A stretch of DNA of 64,000 bases from assembly GCA_041398605.1 (NCBI GenBank), contig JAWKUK010000030.1, positions 4,608 through 68,607 of the forward strand, written 5' to 3'. Origin of the DNA: JAWKUK01 sp041398605. Lineage in GTDB: Bacteria; Planctomycetota; UBA1135; GCA-002686595. The notes beneath the pieces are model-generated. The model was not told where the DNA came from. It saw only the letters and a list, made by a program, of their open reading frames with translations, and ran no database searches. Positions 34,905 to 43,780 of this stretch are shown here, piece by piece; position 1 is the first letter of the stretch, and every line of letters starts with the position of its first letter. The translations under genes were made by a program, and so were the position numbers.

Positions 34905-37561
34905 GCGCGTCGAACCCGCCCCCCCTGCGAACCCTCGGCGGCCTCGAACTGCTGCGGCCCCTCGGACGAGGCGGCAGTGGAACGGTCTGGGAGGCCCGCC
35001 AGGTTCGCCTCGATCGCATCGTCGCCGTGAAGCTGCTGCACGGCTTCGGCGCGCGGCGTGCCGGCTCCCATGGGGGGTTTCGGACCGAAGCGGCGCTACT
35101 CGCGCGGGTCGCACATCCGGGGATCGTGCCCGTCCTCGACCACGGGGAACAGGAGGGTGTGCCCTACCTCGTGCTGGAGCGAGTCGAGGGCGGCGACCTG
35201 AGCCAGGTCCTGGCTCGACTGCGGGCAGATCCGGCCCGGACCACGACGTCCCTCGATGGCTCGCACCTCCGTGCAGCGGTCGCGGAGCTCGCGGGCGTTG
35301 AGCCCGTCGGCGGTCCGAACGAACCCTGGTCGCGCGCCATCGTGCGGGTCGTGCGCGACGTCGCGCTCGCCCTGCACCACGCTCATAGCTGTGGCGTGCT
35401 GCACCGAGACCTCAAGCCGTCGAACATCCTGCTCACGCCGGACGGTCGCGCTCGAATCGCGGACTTCGGGCTCGCCCGCGCGATGGACCTAGGTGAGGGA
35501 GCGCCCGAGAGCGCGCGCTGGGGTTCGCTGCCCTACCTCGCACCCGAGCGCCTCGACGGGTCCTCGGGCGACCGGCGCAGCGACGTGTATTCCCTCGGCG
35601 TCCTGCTGTTCGAGCTCGCGACCCTGCGCCGCCCCTTCGAGGCCACAGAGCCCGCGGCGTTGGCCCGCGAGATCATGCGCGGCCGCGTTCCGCGGCTCAG
35701 GCCGAGGGGTCGAAGCCCGCGCCGGGCACGCGACCTCGAGGCGATCGCCCTGCGCGCGCTCGCGCTCGATCCGAAGCTGCGCTACGCATCGGCGCGCGAC
35801 CTCGCGCGTGACCTCGAGGCGTGGCTCGAGGGCCGCGAGACCGTCGCCCGACCGCTCGGAGCCATGGCCCGCTTCATCGAGTCCGCGCGACGCGGCCGCG
35901 TCGCGATCGCCGCTGTGGGCATCGTGGTGATCGCCATGCTCGGCGCGCCGACGGCAATCCGGCTCCAACGCATCGCGGCTGCGCGCGAGGTGGAGGCGGC
36001 GGGCAGCCTGGCCGACTCGAATCTCGCGCTGGCGCTCGACTGCGTACGGAGGATCCTGGTCGCCGCAGCGCGCGACACGATTTCCGGGCAGCCCCTGTCG
36101 AGCGACCGTCGTCGCGGGCTGCTCTCCACGGCGCTCTCTCTGACGGACGACCTCGCCGAGGAAGCGGAGAGCCTCGAGCGAGCAAGGCGTCCAGAGCTGA
36201 CGAGGCTCCGCATGCTCGCGCTCCTCGGGTTGGCGGCGCTGGAGCGGGAGCGGGGTGAACCCGAGCACGCCGCGGCGTTGATCGACGCCTCCCTCGACGA
36301 GGTCGCGTCGCTGAGCGATCCTTCGGACGCGCGCGCTCGTGCGCTGGCCGAAGCCGTCGTCCACCTCTCACGCGCCGGCGCCGAGGAGCGGCGAGGTCGC
36401 CACGCGTCGGCCCTGGAAGAGGCGCTCGCCGGCCTCTCCGCGATCGAAGGCCTGTCGCCGACGGAGCTCGCCGAGTCCGGCTGGGCCGAGGTGCGGTTGA
36501 ACCTCGAGCAGTCCGCTGCAACGGAGCTGCGCACCCTGGGCCGAGGCGCCGAGGCACTCGACTACGCCGAGGCAGCCGTGGCCTCCGCGCGCGCCATCGT
36601 CCCCGTCGTCGCGTCGGACGGACAGCCGGCCATGCGGTCGCAGCTCGGCAATGCGCTCAATACCCTCGCGGCGGTCCACCTCGAGCTGGGCGATATCGCC
36701 GCAGCACACGTCGTCTGCACAGAAGCCCTCGCGACGCTCGACCGCGCAGACGACAGCGTGCTCGCCCGCCGCACCCGTGCCATGGTGCACGACAACCTCG
36801 GGGTCGCGTCGCCAGCGGACCCGGCCGCGCGCCTCGAGCACCACCTCCGCGCGCGCAGCCTGCAGCAGGAGCTCTTGGAACTCGATCCCCGGTCGATCAC
36901 ATCGCGGCTAGGGATCGCGCGGACGGAGCAGTGGATCGGCGCTGCCCACCTCGCCGCGGGCAGCACGCTCGGGGAAGCCCGTCAGGCCTTGGAGTCCTCC
37001 CTGAACCTCGCGCGCGAGCTCGTCGACGAAGTCCCCGGGGCGGTGGAGCACCTGGACGCTCGAGCGCGGGCGGCCTGGACCCTCGCGATCGTCGCCGAGC
37101 ACGAAAGGAACCCGGAGGAGTTCGCGGCGCTGACGGAGGAAGCGTACGAGGAGTCGACCCGGCTCCTGCGGCTCGCCGGAGGTCGTCGCCCGTACCGGCG
37201 CATTCACCTGGACATCTGCGTGGGTCTCGCGCGAGTCGAGATCTCCTATCGGCGCGACTACGAGGCCGGTCTTCTCCTCCTGAAAGAAGTGGCCGGTGCC
37301 GCGGACGCCACGGGCAGCATCCTGCGCAATGTGGCTGCGCTGCGGACCTTCGCGGCGAAGCTCGCGGCGACCGACCAGGGGCTGCAGCCAGCCGAGCGCA
37401 GCGCCCGTCAAGAGGAGCTCCTCGTCCTCGCCGTCGAAGCGCTCGACCGCGCCATCGACGCGGGCTACGCCGCGCGGCGGGACCTCTCGACAGCCCCCGT
37501 GTTCATGCCACTGCGGGATCGAGAGGACTTCCGGAAGGTGCTGGGGCGACTCGAGCGCTGA
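34901..37561 (+). CDS. Ser/Thr protein kinase with membrane helix and TPR-like tail
   Basis: An 886-residue kinase whose ATG sits in the stop codon of the preceding kinase. The glycine loop is LGRGGSGTVWEARQ, catalytic Lys in VAVKLLHG, HRDLKPSN from residue 168, DFGLAR from 188 and GSLPYLAPERLDG. The membrane helix VAIAAVGIVVIAMLG is near 334-348. The outer 530 residues form helical pairs of TPR/kinesin-light-chain type (LNTLAAVHLELGDIAAAHVV; EHHLRARSLQQELLELDP). The last segment, AIDAGYAARRDLSTAPVFMP, with LRDREDFRKVLGRLE, is the common end of such TPR tails. With the upstream kinase and sigma factor it forms a compact signalling module; the signal and target are unknown. Confidence 0.9.
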   Translation: MSASNPPPLRTLGGLELLRPLGRGGSGTVWEARQVRLDRIVAVKLLHGFGARRAGSHGGFRTEAALLARVAHPGIVPVLDHGEQEGVPYLVLERVEGGDLSQVLARLRADPARTTTSLDGSHLRAAVAELAGVEPVGGPNEPWSRAIVRVVRDVALALHHAHSCGVLHRDLKPSNILLTPDGRARIADFGLARAMDLGEGAPESARWGSLPYLAPERLDGSSGDRRSDVYSLGVLLFELATLRRPFEATEPAALAREIMRGRVPRLRPRGRSPRRARDLEAIALRALALDPKLRYASARDLARDLEAWLEGRETVARPLGAMARFIESARRGRVAIAAVGIVVIAMLGAPTAIRLQRIAAAREVEAAGSLADSNLALALDCVRRILVAAARDTISGQPLSSDRRRGLLSTALSLTDDLAEEAESLERARRPELTRLRMLALLGLAALERERGEPEHAAALIDASLDEVASLSDPSDARARALAEAVVHLSRAGAEERRGRHASALEEALAGLSAIEGLSPTELAESGWAEVRLNLEQSAATELRTLGRGAEALDYAEAAVASARAIVPVVASDGQPAMRSQLGNALNTLAAVHLELGDIAAAHVVCTEALATLDRADDSVLARRTRAMVHDNLGVASPADPAARLEHHLRARSLQQELLELDPRSITSRLGIARTEQWIGAAHLAAGSTLGEARQALESSLNLARELVDEVPGAVEHLDARARAAWTLAIVAEHERNPEEFAALTEEAYEESTRLLRLAGGRRPYRRIHLDICVGLARVEISYRRDYEAGLLLLKEVAGAADATGSILRNVAALRTFAAKLAATDQGLQPAERSARQEELLVLAVEALDRAIDAGYAARRDLSTAPVFMPLRDREDFRKVLGRLER

Positions 37562-37633
37562 GTGGTTCGCCCAGCGGCTGCGATCGGAACGAAGGCCCCG
37601 GCTCGCGTCCGGCACGACGGTACTCTGAGCGCC

Positions 37634-39040
37634 ATGAAAGGACGGATCTTCATGGCCGCGTCGATCACGCTGCTCTCGGCCTGCGCCGCGACGGACGCGA
37701 CAGTGGCGTCCACGGGCCCGCCGAATGTCGTCATCGTCTTCGTTGACGACCTCGGCTACGGCGACCTCGGCTGCTACGGCTCAGCGCTGTGCGAGACGCC
37801 GCGCCTCGACGCGCTCGCACGGGAAGGCGTCCGCTTCACCGACTTCTACGTCGCGCAGCCCGTGTGCTCCGCCAGCCGGACGGCCCTCCTCACCGGCTGC
37901 TACCCGAATCGGCTCGGAATCCACGGCGCGCTCGGACCGAGCAACACGCATGGGATTGCGGACGGCGAGACGACGCTGGCGGAGGTTCTGCGAGGGGAGG
38001 GCTACCGGACCGCGATCTTCGGCAAATGGCACCTCGGCCATCACGCTCCGTTCCTGCCGACGCGCCACGGGTTCGATGAGTACTACGGCATCCCGTACTC
38101 AAACGACATGTGGCCCTACCACCCGGAGAACCCCGAGGCCTGGACGGACCTGCCGACGATCGAGGGCGAGGAGATCGTCGGCTACAACACCGACCAGTCG
38201 CGCTTCACGACGGACTTCACGCGGCGCGCTGTGGACTTCATCAGGCGCTCGGCGGCGTCGGGCGAGCGCTTCTTCTGCTACCTCGCCCACCCGATGCCGC
38301 ACGTGCCGCTGTTCGTGTCCGAGGAGCGCGCCGGCGCGTCAGGTCGAGGGCTCTACGCCGACGTGATCGCGGAGATCGACTGGAGCGTAGGGCGCGTGCT
38401 CGACGCGCTCTCGGAGAGCGGCGTCGCCGACGACACGCTTGTGATCTTCGCCTCGGACAACGGACCTTGGCTCTCCTACGGCGACCACGCGGGTTCGGCG
38501 GGGCCGCTCCGCGAGGGCAAGGGCACGACCTTCGAGGGTGGTGTGCGGGTGCCGTTCATCGCGCGCTGGCCGAACAGGATCCCCGCGGGCGCCGTGCAGG
38601 GCGAGCCCTGCATGACGATCGACGTGCTGCCGACGATCGCCGGCCTCGTCGGCGCGCCGCTGCCAGGGCTCCCGATCGACGGCCGCGACGCATGGCCACT
38701 CTTCGCGTGCGAGCCGCAGGCGACGTCGCCGCACGAGGCGTACTACTTCTACTACGGTCGCAGCGTGTTCGAGGGGCTGCGCGCGGGCCGCTGGAAGCTC
38801 CACGTGCCGCACGGCTACCGGACGATGACCGGCCGCGAGCCGGGGCGCGGCGGCATCCCCGGGAAGTACGACTACTCGGTGAAGACGGGGCTCGAGCTGT
38901 ACGACCTCGAGGCCGACACGGGCGAGTCGGAGGACGTCGCGAGCGAGCACCCCGAAGTGCTGGAGCGGCTGCTGCGGCTGGCCGAAGCCCACCAGGCCGA
39001 GCTCGCCGCGGGTGCGCGCGAACCCGGACGAGTGAAGTGA
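37634..39040 (+). CDS. sulfatase lipoprotein (type I, formylglycine)
   Basis: A 468-residue exported sulfatase. ATG 37634 gives a lipoprotein signal (MKGRIFMAASITLLSAC). Sulfatase marks are NVVIVFVDDLGYGDLGCYGS (metal-binding Asp pair), the active-site sequence CSASRTALLTGCYPNR with Cys78 as the expected formylglycine, GKWHLGHH, and the late metal site FASDNGPWL. It should hydrolyse sulfate esters, probably of algal polysaccharide, outside the inner membrane; the substrate is inferred from the phylum. Maturation needs a formylglycine-generating enzyme; the SUMF1-domain protein at 47157 is exported and is not an obvious candidate. Spacing to the kinase upstream is 72 bp. Confidence 0.92.
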   Translation: MKGRIFMAASITLLSACAATDATVASTGPPNVVIVFVDDLGYGDLGCYGSALCETPRLDALAREGVRFTDFYVAQPVCSASRTALLTGCYPNRLGIHGALGPSNTHGIADGETTLAEVLRGEGYRTAIFGKWHLGHHAPFLPTRHGFDEYYGIPYSNDMWPYHPENPEAWTDLPTIEGEEIVGYNTDQSRFTTDFTRRAVDFIRRSAASGERFFCYLAHPMPHVPLFVSEERAGASGRGLYADVIAEIDWSVGRVLDALSESGVADDTLVIFASDNGPWLSYGDHAGSAGPLREGKGTTFEGGVRVPFIARWPNRIPAGAVQGEPCMTIDVLPTIAGLVGAPLPGLPIDGRDAWPLFACEPQATSPHEAYYFYYGRSVFEGLRAGRWKLHVPHGYRTMTGREPGRGGIPGKYDYSVKTGLELYDLEADTGESEDVASEHPEVLERLLRLAEAHQAELAAGAREPGRVK

Positions 39041-39741
39041 GCTGTCGCCGCGATCGCAAGGCCGCAGCCGAGCGCGGCGCGTCGCGGCTCGCCACGAGGT
39101 GCCACAAGGCCGGTGCCCAGCGGCCCGCGCGGCGGAGCACCAAGGCCAGATGAGCGGCGGCGGGAAGAACGCCGGGCGCAGCCATATCCCAAGTCACACT
39201 TGGTGATGGAAACGAAGAGGTCTCCCTCGCGGAGTTGACGTAACCCGCCGAGGAGGACCTTCTCCTTCGTTTGCTGACAAGAAGGGACCTACGTTGTGCC
39301 ACTCCGGCCGCGTGAACGCCGGAGTCTGGGGGCCCTCGTCCTCTTCGACAACGATCTCGCGCAGAAGATGCACCGCGAGGCTCGAGCGAGCGAACCGTTC
39401 AAGGCACGTGACGAAGCTGGCGGTACGTCACCAAAGCAGAGGGCGCCGAGCTGGCGCGTCGCCCTTTGCCTGCACGAGCTTCTCGAGGAGATGGAGAGCG
39501 CGTCGTGCCCTCGGGGCGACCTCCCCTTCCCCGAATCAGCCGATCCTGAGTCTCCGCAGATTCAGAGCGGTGACTCTACACGCGCCACGGCGACGACGAC
39601 GGCGTCCGCCTCTCACGGAACCGCCTCCGTCGCGAAGGCGACGATGCGCGGGATCGTCTGGAGGACCGCCAGCGTCGGCCGGTCGTTGTCCGAGCCGACA
39701 CCCAGGAAGAGCGCCGGCGGCGGTGTCCCATCGGCCGCGGC
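39041..39741 (+). other. 700-bp convergent intergenic region
   Basis: Lies between the sulfatase (plus) and the Reg_prop lipoprotein (minus). It contains a 13-bp inverted repeat (caagtcacacttg, 39191-39203) and the long hairpin at 39211-39273. A minus-strand tail PPPALFLGVGSDNDRPTLAV, then LQTIPRIVAFATEAVP and a stop near 39618, reads like a C-terminal remnant but has no family. Nothing else is supported. Confidence 0.45.
39211..39273. terminator. long imperfect hairpin, possible bidirectional terminator
   Basis: The left arm starts aaacgaagaggtctccctcg and the right arm ends ggaccttctccttcgttt, with about 12 unpaired bases between, making a stem of some 20 pairs with a few bulges. It starts with AAA and ends with TTT and lies between convergent genes, as expected of a two-way terminator. 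A small structured RNA is the alternative. Confidence 0.4.
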
Positions 39742-40836
39742 TCACCCTCCCCCACTCAGCGGCACGAAGCGTTCCCCCTGCAGGCGGAACACACCGTCCA
39801 CCGTACCGGCCCAGAGTACGCCGCGCCGGTCGAGGCTGAGGCTCGGGACTCCGCTGCGGTTCAGACCGTCGGCCTCCGAGAAGTAGCGGAAGGACTCTCC
39901 GTCCCAGCGATATACGCCTCCGCCCTCGCTGGACGCGCCGAACCAGACGTTGCCGGAACGGTCTTCGAGGATCGTCATGAAACGGCCCCATCCTGTGTGG
40001 CGCGAGTGCACGCTGCTCCGGAGATGCGTCGTGAACGTCTTCCCGTCGAAGCGACTCACGCCACCGTCGGACGTTCCGAACCAGAGGTCGCCGCGGCAGT
40101 CCTCAAGGATCGCGCACACGCGGTCGCTCGCGAGCCCATGCTCCTTCGCCGTGTAGACCCGGGCCGATCCGTCGTCGACCCGCACCGCGCCGGCGCCGTC
40201 GGTCCCGAACCAGAAGGCGCCGTCCTTGGCCTCCATCACCGAGTAGACGAAATGCGGGGTGAACTCGAAGGCCTCAGGTGAGCTGATCACGGGCATCGGG
40301 ATCGGTACGAAGCGCGTCCCCTCGCGGCGGAACACGCCCGCGAGGGTCGTGATCCAGAGCCTGCCTCTCGAGTCGATGAGCATGTCCCATACGTCGCGGT
40401 GGAACCTGCTCCCGCCGACACGCTGGGCGTCCTGGAGCCCGTCATACTCGTCGACGGTGGTGAACGTCGTACCGTCATAGCGGGATACGCCGTCGGTCGT
40501 CCCGAACCAGAGGTGGCCCTCGCTGTCTTCCAGCTTGCCCCGGACCGTATTGTCGGCGAGGCCGTGGGCCGTCGTGAAGGTGACGTAGCGCTCGCCGTCG
40601 AAGCGCACGATCCCTGCACCGACGGTCGAGAACCAGAGGTGCCCGTTGCCTGCTTCGAAGGGCGCGCCGGGATACTGGAGGAGCTCAGGCGGGATCGCAG
40701 CGAGGGCAGCCGACCGCGCACGTGCACCCTCGTCGTCCTGCGCCCGGGGCGCGGCGGCCTCGGACCGACATGCCCCGCCGCAGCCGAGGAACGCCGAGGA
40801 GACGAGCAAAGCGATGGCCGCGTGCTTCTGGTGCAT
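39742..40836 (-). CDS. lipoprotein with two-component-regulator propeller (Reg_prop) repeats
   Basis: A 364-residue protein. Start at the ATG at 40836 gives MHQKHAAIALLVSSAFLGC, a lipoprotein signal with lipobox (AFLGC); the longer frame upstream is intron sequence. The mature part is made of Reg_prop blades: HLWFSTVGAGIVRFDGERYV, GLADNTVRGKLEDSEGHLWF, GTTDGVSRYDGTTFTTVDEY, GDLWFGTSDGGVSRFDGKTF and NVWFGASSEGGGVYRWDGES. Such propellers usually form the sensor domain of hybrid histidine kinases, but here no kinase domain follows. It lies directly downstream of the group II intron, which separates it from the ExbD-like gene. Confidence 0.82.
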   Translation of the reverse strand: MHQKHAAIALLVSSAFLGCGGACRSEAAAPRAQDDEGARARSAALAAIPPELLQYPGAPFEAGNGHLWFSTVGAGIVRFDGERYVTFTTAHGLADNTVRGKLEDSEGHLWFGTTDGVSRYDGTTFTTVDEYDGLQDAQRVGGSRFHRDVWDMLIDSRGRLWITTLAGVFRREGTRFVPIPMPVISSPEAFEFTPHFVYSVMEAKDGAFWFGTDGAGAVRVDDGSARVYTAKEHGLASDRVCAILEDCRGDLWFGTSDGGVSRFDGKTFTTHLRSSVHSRHTGWGRFMTILEDRSGNVWFGASSEGGGVYRWDGESFRYFSEADGLNRSGVPSLSLDRRGVLWAGTVDGVFRLQGERFVPLSGGG

Positions 40837-40890
40837 TGGTAGATCTATCTTGACGTTCAAAGGGTTGAACTGACGGGTAGATCCCCTTTC

Positions 40891-40923
40891 GAACCGTGCG
40901 TGCGGTTTTCCCGCACACGGCTC
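40891..40923 (-). ncRNA. group II intron domain V
   Basis: A 33-nt hairpin read on the minus strand: gagccgtgtgcggg, a gaaa-type loop region, then the complementary ccgcacgcacggttc. This is the conserved catalytic domain V of bacterial group II introns. It is followed by a short hairpin-like stretch (aaggggatctaccc) that would be domain VI, which holds the branch-point adenosine. Confidence 0.8.
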
Positions 40924-40948
40924 ACGGGTGATCTCTTGGGCGGCTGCA

Positions 40949-42307
40949 TTACGCAACCTCCGGATACTTGACGGTCCCGCGCAGGCGGAAGAGCCCGAGG
41001 TCCCAGAAGAACTCTCGCGTCCACTGGCCGGCCTCGCCGGCCTTCAAGTGGCGCCCCTTGCGACGGACGAGGAACCGCCTCAGCCGTGACCAGACGTAGC
41101 CGTCGAGCTGGTTGAATTTCTTCGCCGCATTGCCGGTGCGGAAGTATCCGCACCACCCGCGAAGGAAGAGGTTCAAGTCTCGGATCAACACGCGTACGTC
41201 TTTCACGCCGTTGCGGTGAGGCCCGACGCGCTCGCGGATGCGAGTGCGGGCACTCTTCATCGCTTTCGCTGATGGCCAACGCTGGAGGTAGTACCGCCTG
41301 CGGCCGTACGTCTCCCAGATGCGGCCGCTCATCCGCTTGTGCAGATGGCAGCCCAGGAAGTCGAAACCTTCCTTGCCGGCCGTCAGTTCAACGCGCCTCG
41401 TCTTCTCGGGGTGTAGTTCGAGGTGCAGGTCGCCAAGAATGCCGCGCACGGCCTCCTCAGCGGCTGCGCACGACTTCTCCGTGTCGCACATGACTACGAA
41501 GTCGTCCGCGTAGCGGACGAGCGTGCCCAGATGGGCGAACTCGTCCTGCCATCGACGGTCGAGAACGTGCAAGTAGACGTTCGCGAGAAGCGGTGAGATC
41601 ACGCCGCCCTGGGGTGTCCCCATGACGGTCGCGCGGTACTCGCCTTCCTCAAGAACGCCCGCCTCGAGCCACAATCGCACGAGCTTCAACACCCGCCGGT
41701 CACTGAGCCGCTTGCTCAGCTCCTCCATCAGTCGATCGTGGTCGATCGCGTCGAAGTAGCCGCGGATATCCGCATCCAGGACGAAGTTGCCGGCCTGGTC
41801 GCGGTATGCCCGCTTGCGTAGCGTCTCCAGGGCCTGGGTCGCGTTGCGCTTCGGCCGGAAGCCGAAGGAGCACGGCAGGAAGTCCGCCTCGAAGATTGGT
41901 TCGAGCACGATCTTCGCCGCCGCTTGCACGACCCGGTCCCGAACCGTCGGGATCCCCAGCGGCCTTTGGCCGCCTCCGCTTTTGTCGATGTACTGCCGCT
42001 TGACCGCCTGCGGTCTGTACTTCTTCGCGCGCAGTTCGGCTTGGATCTCCGCTAGGAAGCGGCCCTCGCCGTACTGCTCGACGTCGGACAAGGTCTGGCT
42101 GTCGACCCCGCCCGCGCCTCGGTTCCGTCTGACCCGTTCCCACGCCGTCCACAGGATGTCATCCCTGTGGATACGGTCGTACAGGGCGTGGAAACGTCGT
42201 TCCGGCGACCGCTTGGCCGCCGCCCACAGTCGTCGTTGAAGGTGGCGCACTTTGGCGTCCGACGAGGGTCGGACGGGGTAGGTGGACCGGTCCTGTTGCC
42301 CGGCCAT
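40949..42307 (-). CDS. ltrA: group II intron reverse transcriptase/maturase
   Basis: A 452-residue LtrA-type protein. The open frame continues 185 codons upstream to 42862, but that part is ribozyme sequence, so the start is taken at MAGQQDRSTYPVRPSS (42307). It has RT-0 (RRFHALYDRIHRDDILWTAW), GAGGVDSQTL, KYRPQAVKRQYIDKSGGGQR, FGFRPKRNATQALETLRK, GTPQGGVISPLLANVYLHVL and the active site YADDFVV at residue 266. The thumb/maturase domain includes RDLNLFLRGWCGYFRTGNAA. There is no HNH endonuclease; it ends in LFRLRGTVKYPEVA. It should splice the intron RNA and prime reverse transcription at the target without a nuclease. Confidence 0.93.
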   Translation of the reverse strand: MAGQQDRSTYPVRPSSDAKVRHLQRRLWAAAKRSPERRFHALYDRIHRDDILWTAWERVRRNRGAGGVDSQTLSDVEQYGEGRFLAEIQAELRAKKYRPQAVKRQYIDKSGGGQRPLGIPTVRDRVVQAAAKIVLEPIFEADFLPCSFGFRPKRNATQALETLRKRAYRDQAGNFVLDADIRGYFDAIDHDRLMEELSKRLSDRRVLKLVRLWLEAGVLEEGEYRATVMGTPQGGVISPLLANVYLHVLDRRWQDEFAHLGTLVRYADDFVVMCDTEKSCAAAEEAVRGILGDLHLELHPEKTRRVELTAGKEGFDFLGCHLHKRMSGRIWETYGRRRYYLQRWPSAKAMKSARTRIRERVGPHRNGVKDVRVLIRDLNLFLRGWCGYFRTGNAAKKFNQLDGYVWSRLRRFLVRRKGRHLKAGEAGQWTREFFWDLGLFRLRGTVKYPEVA

Positions 42308-42890
42308 GCCCTCGCACGTGCCTTCTCCGTTGACGTGATCACCGTAAGGGCCCTTCCCTCCTCCGGCGTTTTGATGCACCGGTATCGGCGGTACTACGAC
42401 CCCCTCGGACTTCCGCTGCGCGACGGCCGATTTCGCCTTCGGCTTATACGACTCGCCCTGCTCTGACCCGAGCTGCGCAGACGGACCTCTCCTGTTCCGT
42501 TCCGAACCTTGTCCACGTGCCACCGTCTCTACCCCGGGGAGTTCTGCCGCACGCTCCGGTTCCAGCGCAGCAGATGTGGCCTTCGACGTGACATGAGCGT
42601 CTCGGCACTCCCGTTGTTTCTCTGTCGAGGCTGCAACGTTCACTTCAAGTTGCGGCCCGCGGACTTGCTCCCTCCGAAGAGGCTCTTGACGCCCCGCTCG
42701 GGCCGGAGGGATCTCTCCCTCCGCCTGGGGCCTGCTACCCGGCGCTCCGGTGCTTACCGGGGCGGGACTCTCACCCGCTGGTTCAGAACAGCGTGACCCC
42801 GCGCCCTCTCCCCCGAAAGGGAGCAGCAGCTGACCGGGGTCGTCAGGACGCACCATGGCCATAGGCTACGGACCCGCCGCCCTGCTGGTG

Positions 42891-43283
42891 TCACGGCCGT
42901 GTATCAGGCTTGGCTCTCGGTCGCGGAGCGTCAGGGCCCCTAGGATCCGGAACGAGTGAGCCCATCGTGCGCTCGAGCTCGGCGACGTCCGTCGTCGAGC
43001 GCGCGCCCACCGTGTCGCGCACAACGCTCGCTGCGTCGTACTCGAAGCGCCTGCCAGCCGCTTCGTCCGCTTCGGTGTAGGGGCGCCCGTCCGGTCGAAC
43101 TCGCGCACCAGGTTGGAGGACCTCGATGCGCACTTCGACGACCTCTTCAGGGACAGCCGTCGTCGTTCCGCGTCCGACGTCCTTCGGCCGGTCAGCCGCG
43201 AGCACACCCTCGAGAGTCTTGAACCGCCGCATGCAGAGGAAGAACACGAGCAACAAGAGGGTGACGTCGATCATCGGCGTCAT
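42891..43283 (-). CDS. ExbD/TolR-type biopolymer transport protein
   Basis: The first 20 residues, MTPMIDVTLLLLVFFLCMRR, are the ExbD transmembrane segment with its essential Asp (residue 6). The periplasmic part of about 110 residues follows (VPEEVVEVRIEVLQPGARVR, TTDVAELERTMGSLVP). In ExbD proteins this helix is preceded by 10-20 cytoplasmic residues; the same frame continues upstream as LRSWRAGRSPAIARLE without a good start, so the true start may be non-ATG or lost. ExbD works with an ExbB channel in proton-driven energy transfer to outer-membrane transporters; no ExbB gene is in the window. It lies 37 bp upstream of the group II intron. Confidence 0.7.
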   Translation of the reverse strand: MTPMIDVTLLLLVFFLCMRRFKTLEGVLAADRPKDVGRGTTTAVPEEVVEVRIEVLQPGARVRPDGRPYTEADEAAGRRFEYDAASVVRDTVGARSTTDVAELERTMGSLVPDPRGPDAPRPRAKPDTRP

Positions 43284-43780
43284 CTCCAGGCGCGCGATCG
43301 CGGGGGAGCGACCGGCGCGCCAGGATCGCAGGGCGAGGAAAGGGGCCGTTGGACTGCGCCGGGGCGCTCGCGGTCCTCGCGATTGGCGAGGGCCGGCGAG
43401 CGCTCCGCGCGGACCCAGCTTCCCAGTGGTCCGCCGCGCGGGACACTCCGGCGATCGTGCCCCACCGTGGGGAGCAAACGATCTCCTCGGCGCCGGCGGT
43501 CAAGGTTGGACCGTCACCGCGAACGCCTGGGTGCTGTTGAAGCTCGTCCCTGGGCACGGGCTCGCCGTGTCCTGCGGTAAACGAAGGGACCTCGACCGAG
43601 ACTGGCGGCAAGCCGTCGTCGCAGCGCCGCCCGAGCCTAGGCGCCTGCGGCCTCTCGCGAAGCGGCCCCTGGGTCACCGAGACCCTGGACGCCGATCGAC
43701 TGGCTCGCGCGGCGTCCTCACTCGGATCACCTCGGGTGCGCAGCGGGGAACCGGCCTAGACTGCCGTGCGTCGGATATCC
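43284..43780 (-). other. 500-bp stretch upstream of the ExbD-like gene, no clear gene
   Basis: Long G+C-driven frames exist on both strands, but none shows a family motif. The few codons just upstream of the ExbD start look like its missing cytoplasmic N-terminus. Promoters for the divergent ExbD-like gene and the secreted protein at 43781 should be here. Confidence 0.4.

Larger units (their letters stand above)
40871..42853 (-). mobile_element. group II intron, apparently complete
   Basis: On the minus strand the intron starts GTGCGTCCTGACGACCCCGG at 42853, and the 5' ribozyme part contains GTGAGAGTCCCGCCCCGGTA. It encodes one reverse transcriptase/maturase and has a good domain V after it (40891-40923). 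The 3' splice site is not certain; it lies near 40871-40876, beside the inverted repeat gttcaa-aggg-ttgaac (40855-40870). The total is about 1.98 kb. It is inserted 37 bp after the ExbD-like stop and just before the Reg_prop lipoprotein. No endonuclease domain is encoded. Confidence 0.85.

Noticed and set aside
42308..42862. N-terminal 185 codons of the intron-encoded reverse transcriptase frame
   Set aside because: They coincide with the 5' ribozyme part of the intron; homologous proteins start at the MAGQQ-like position.
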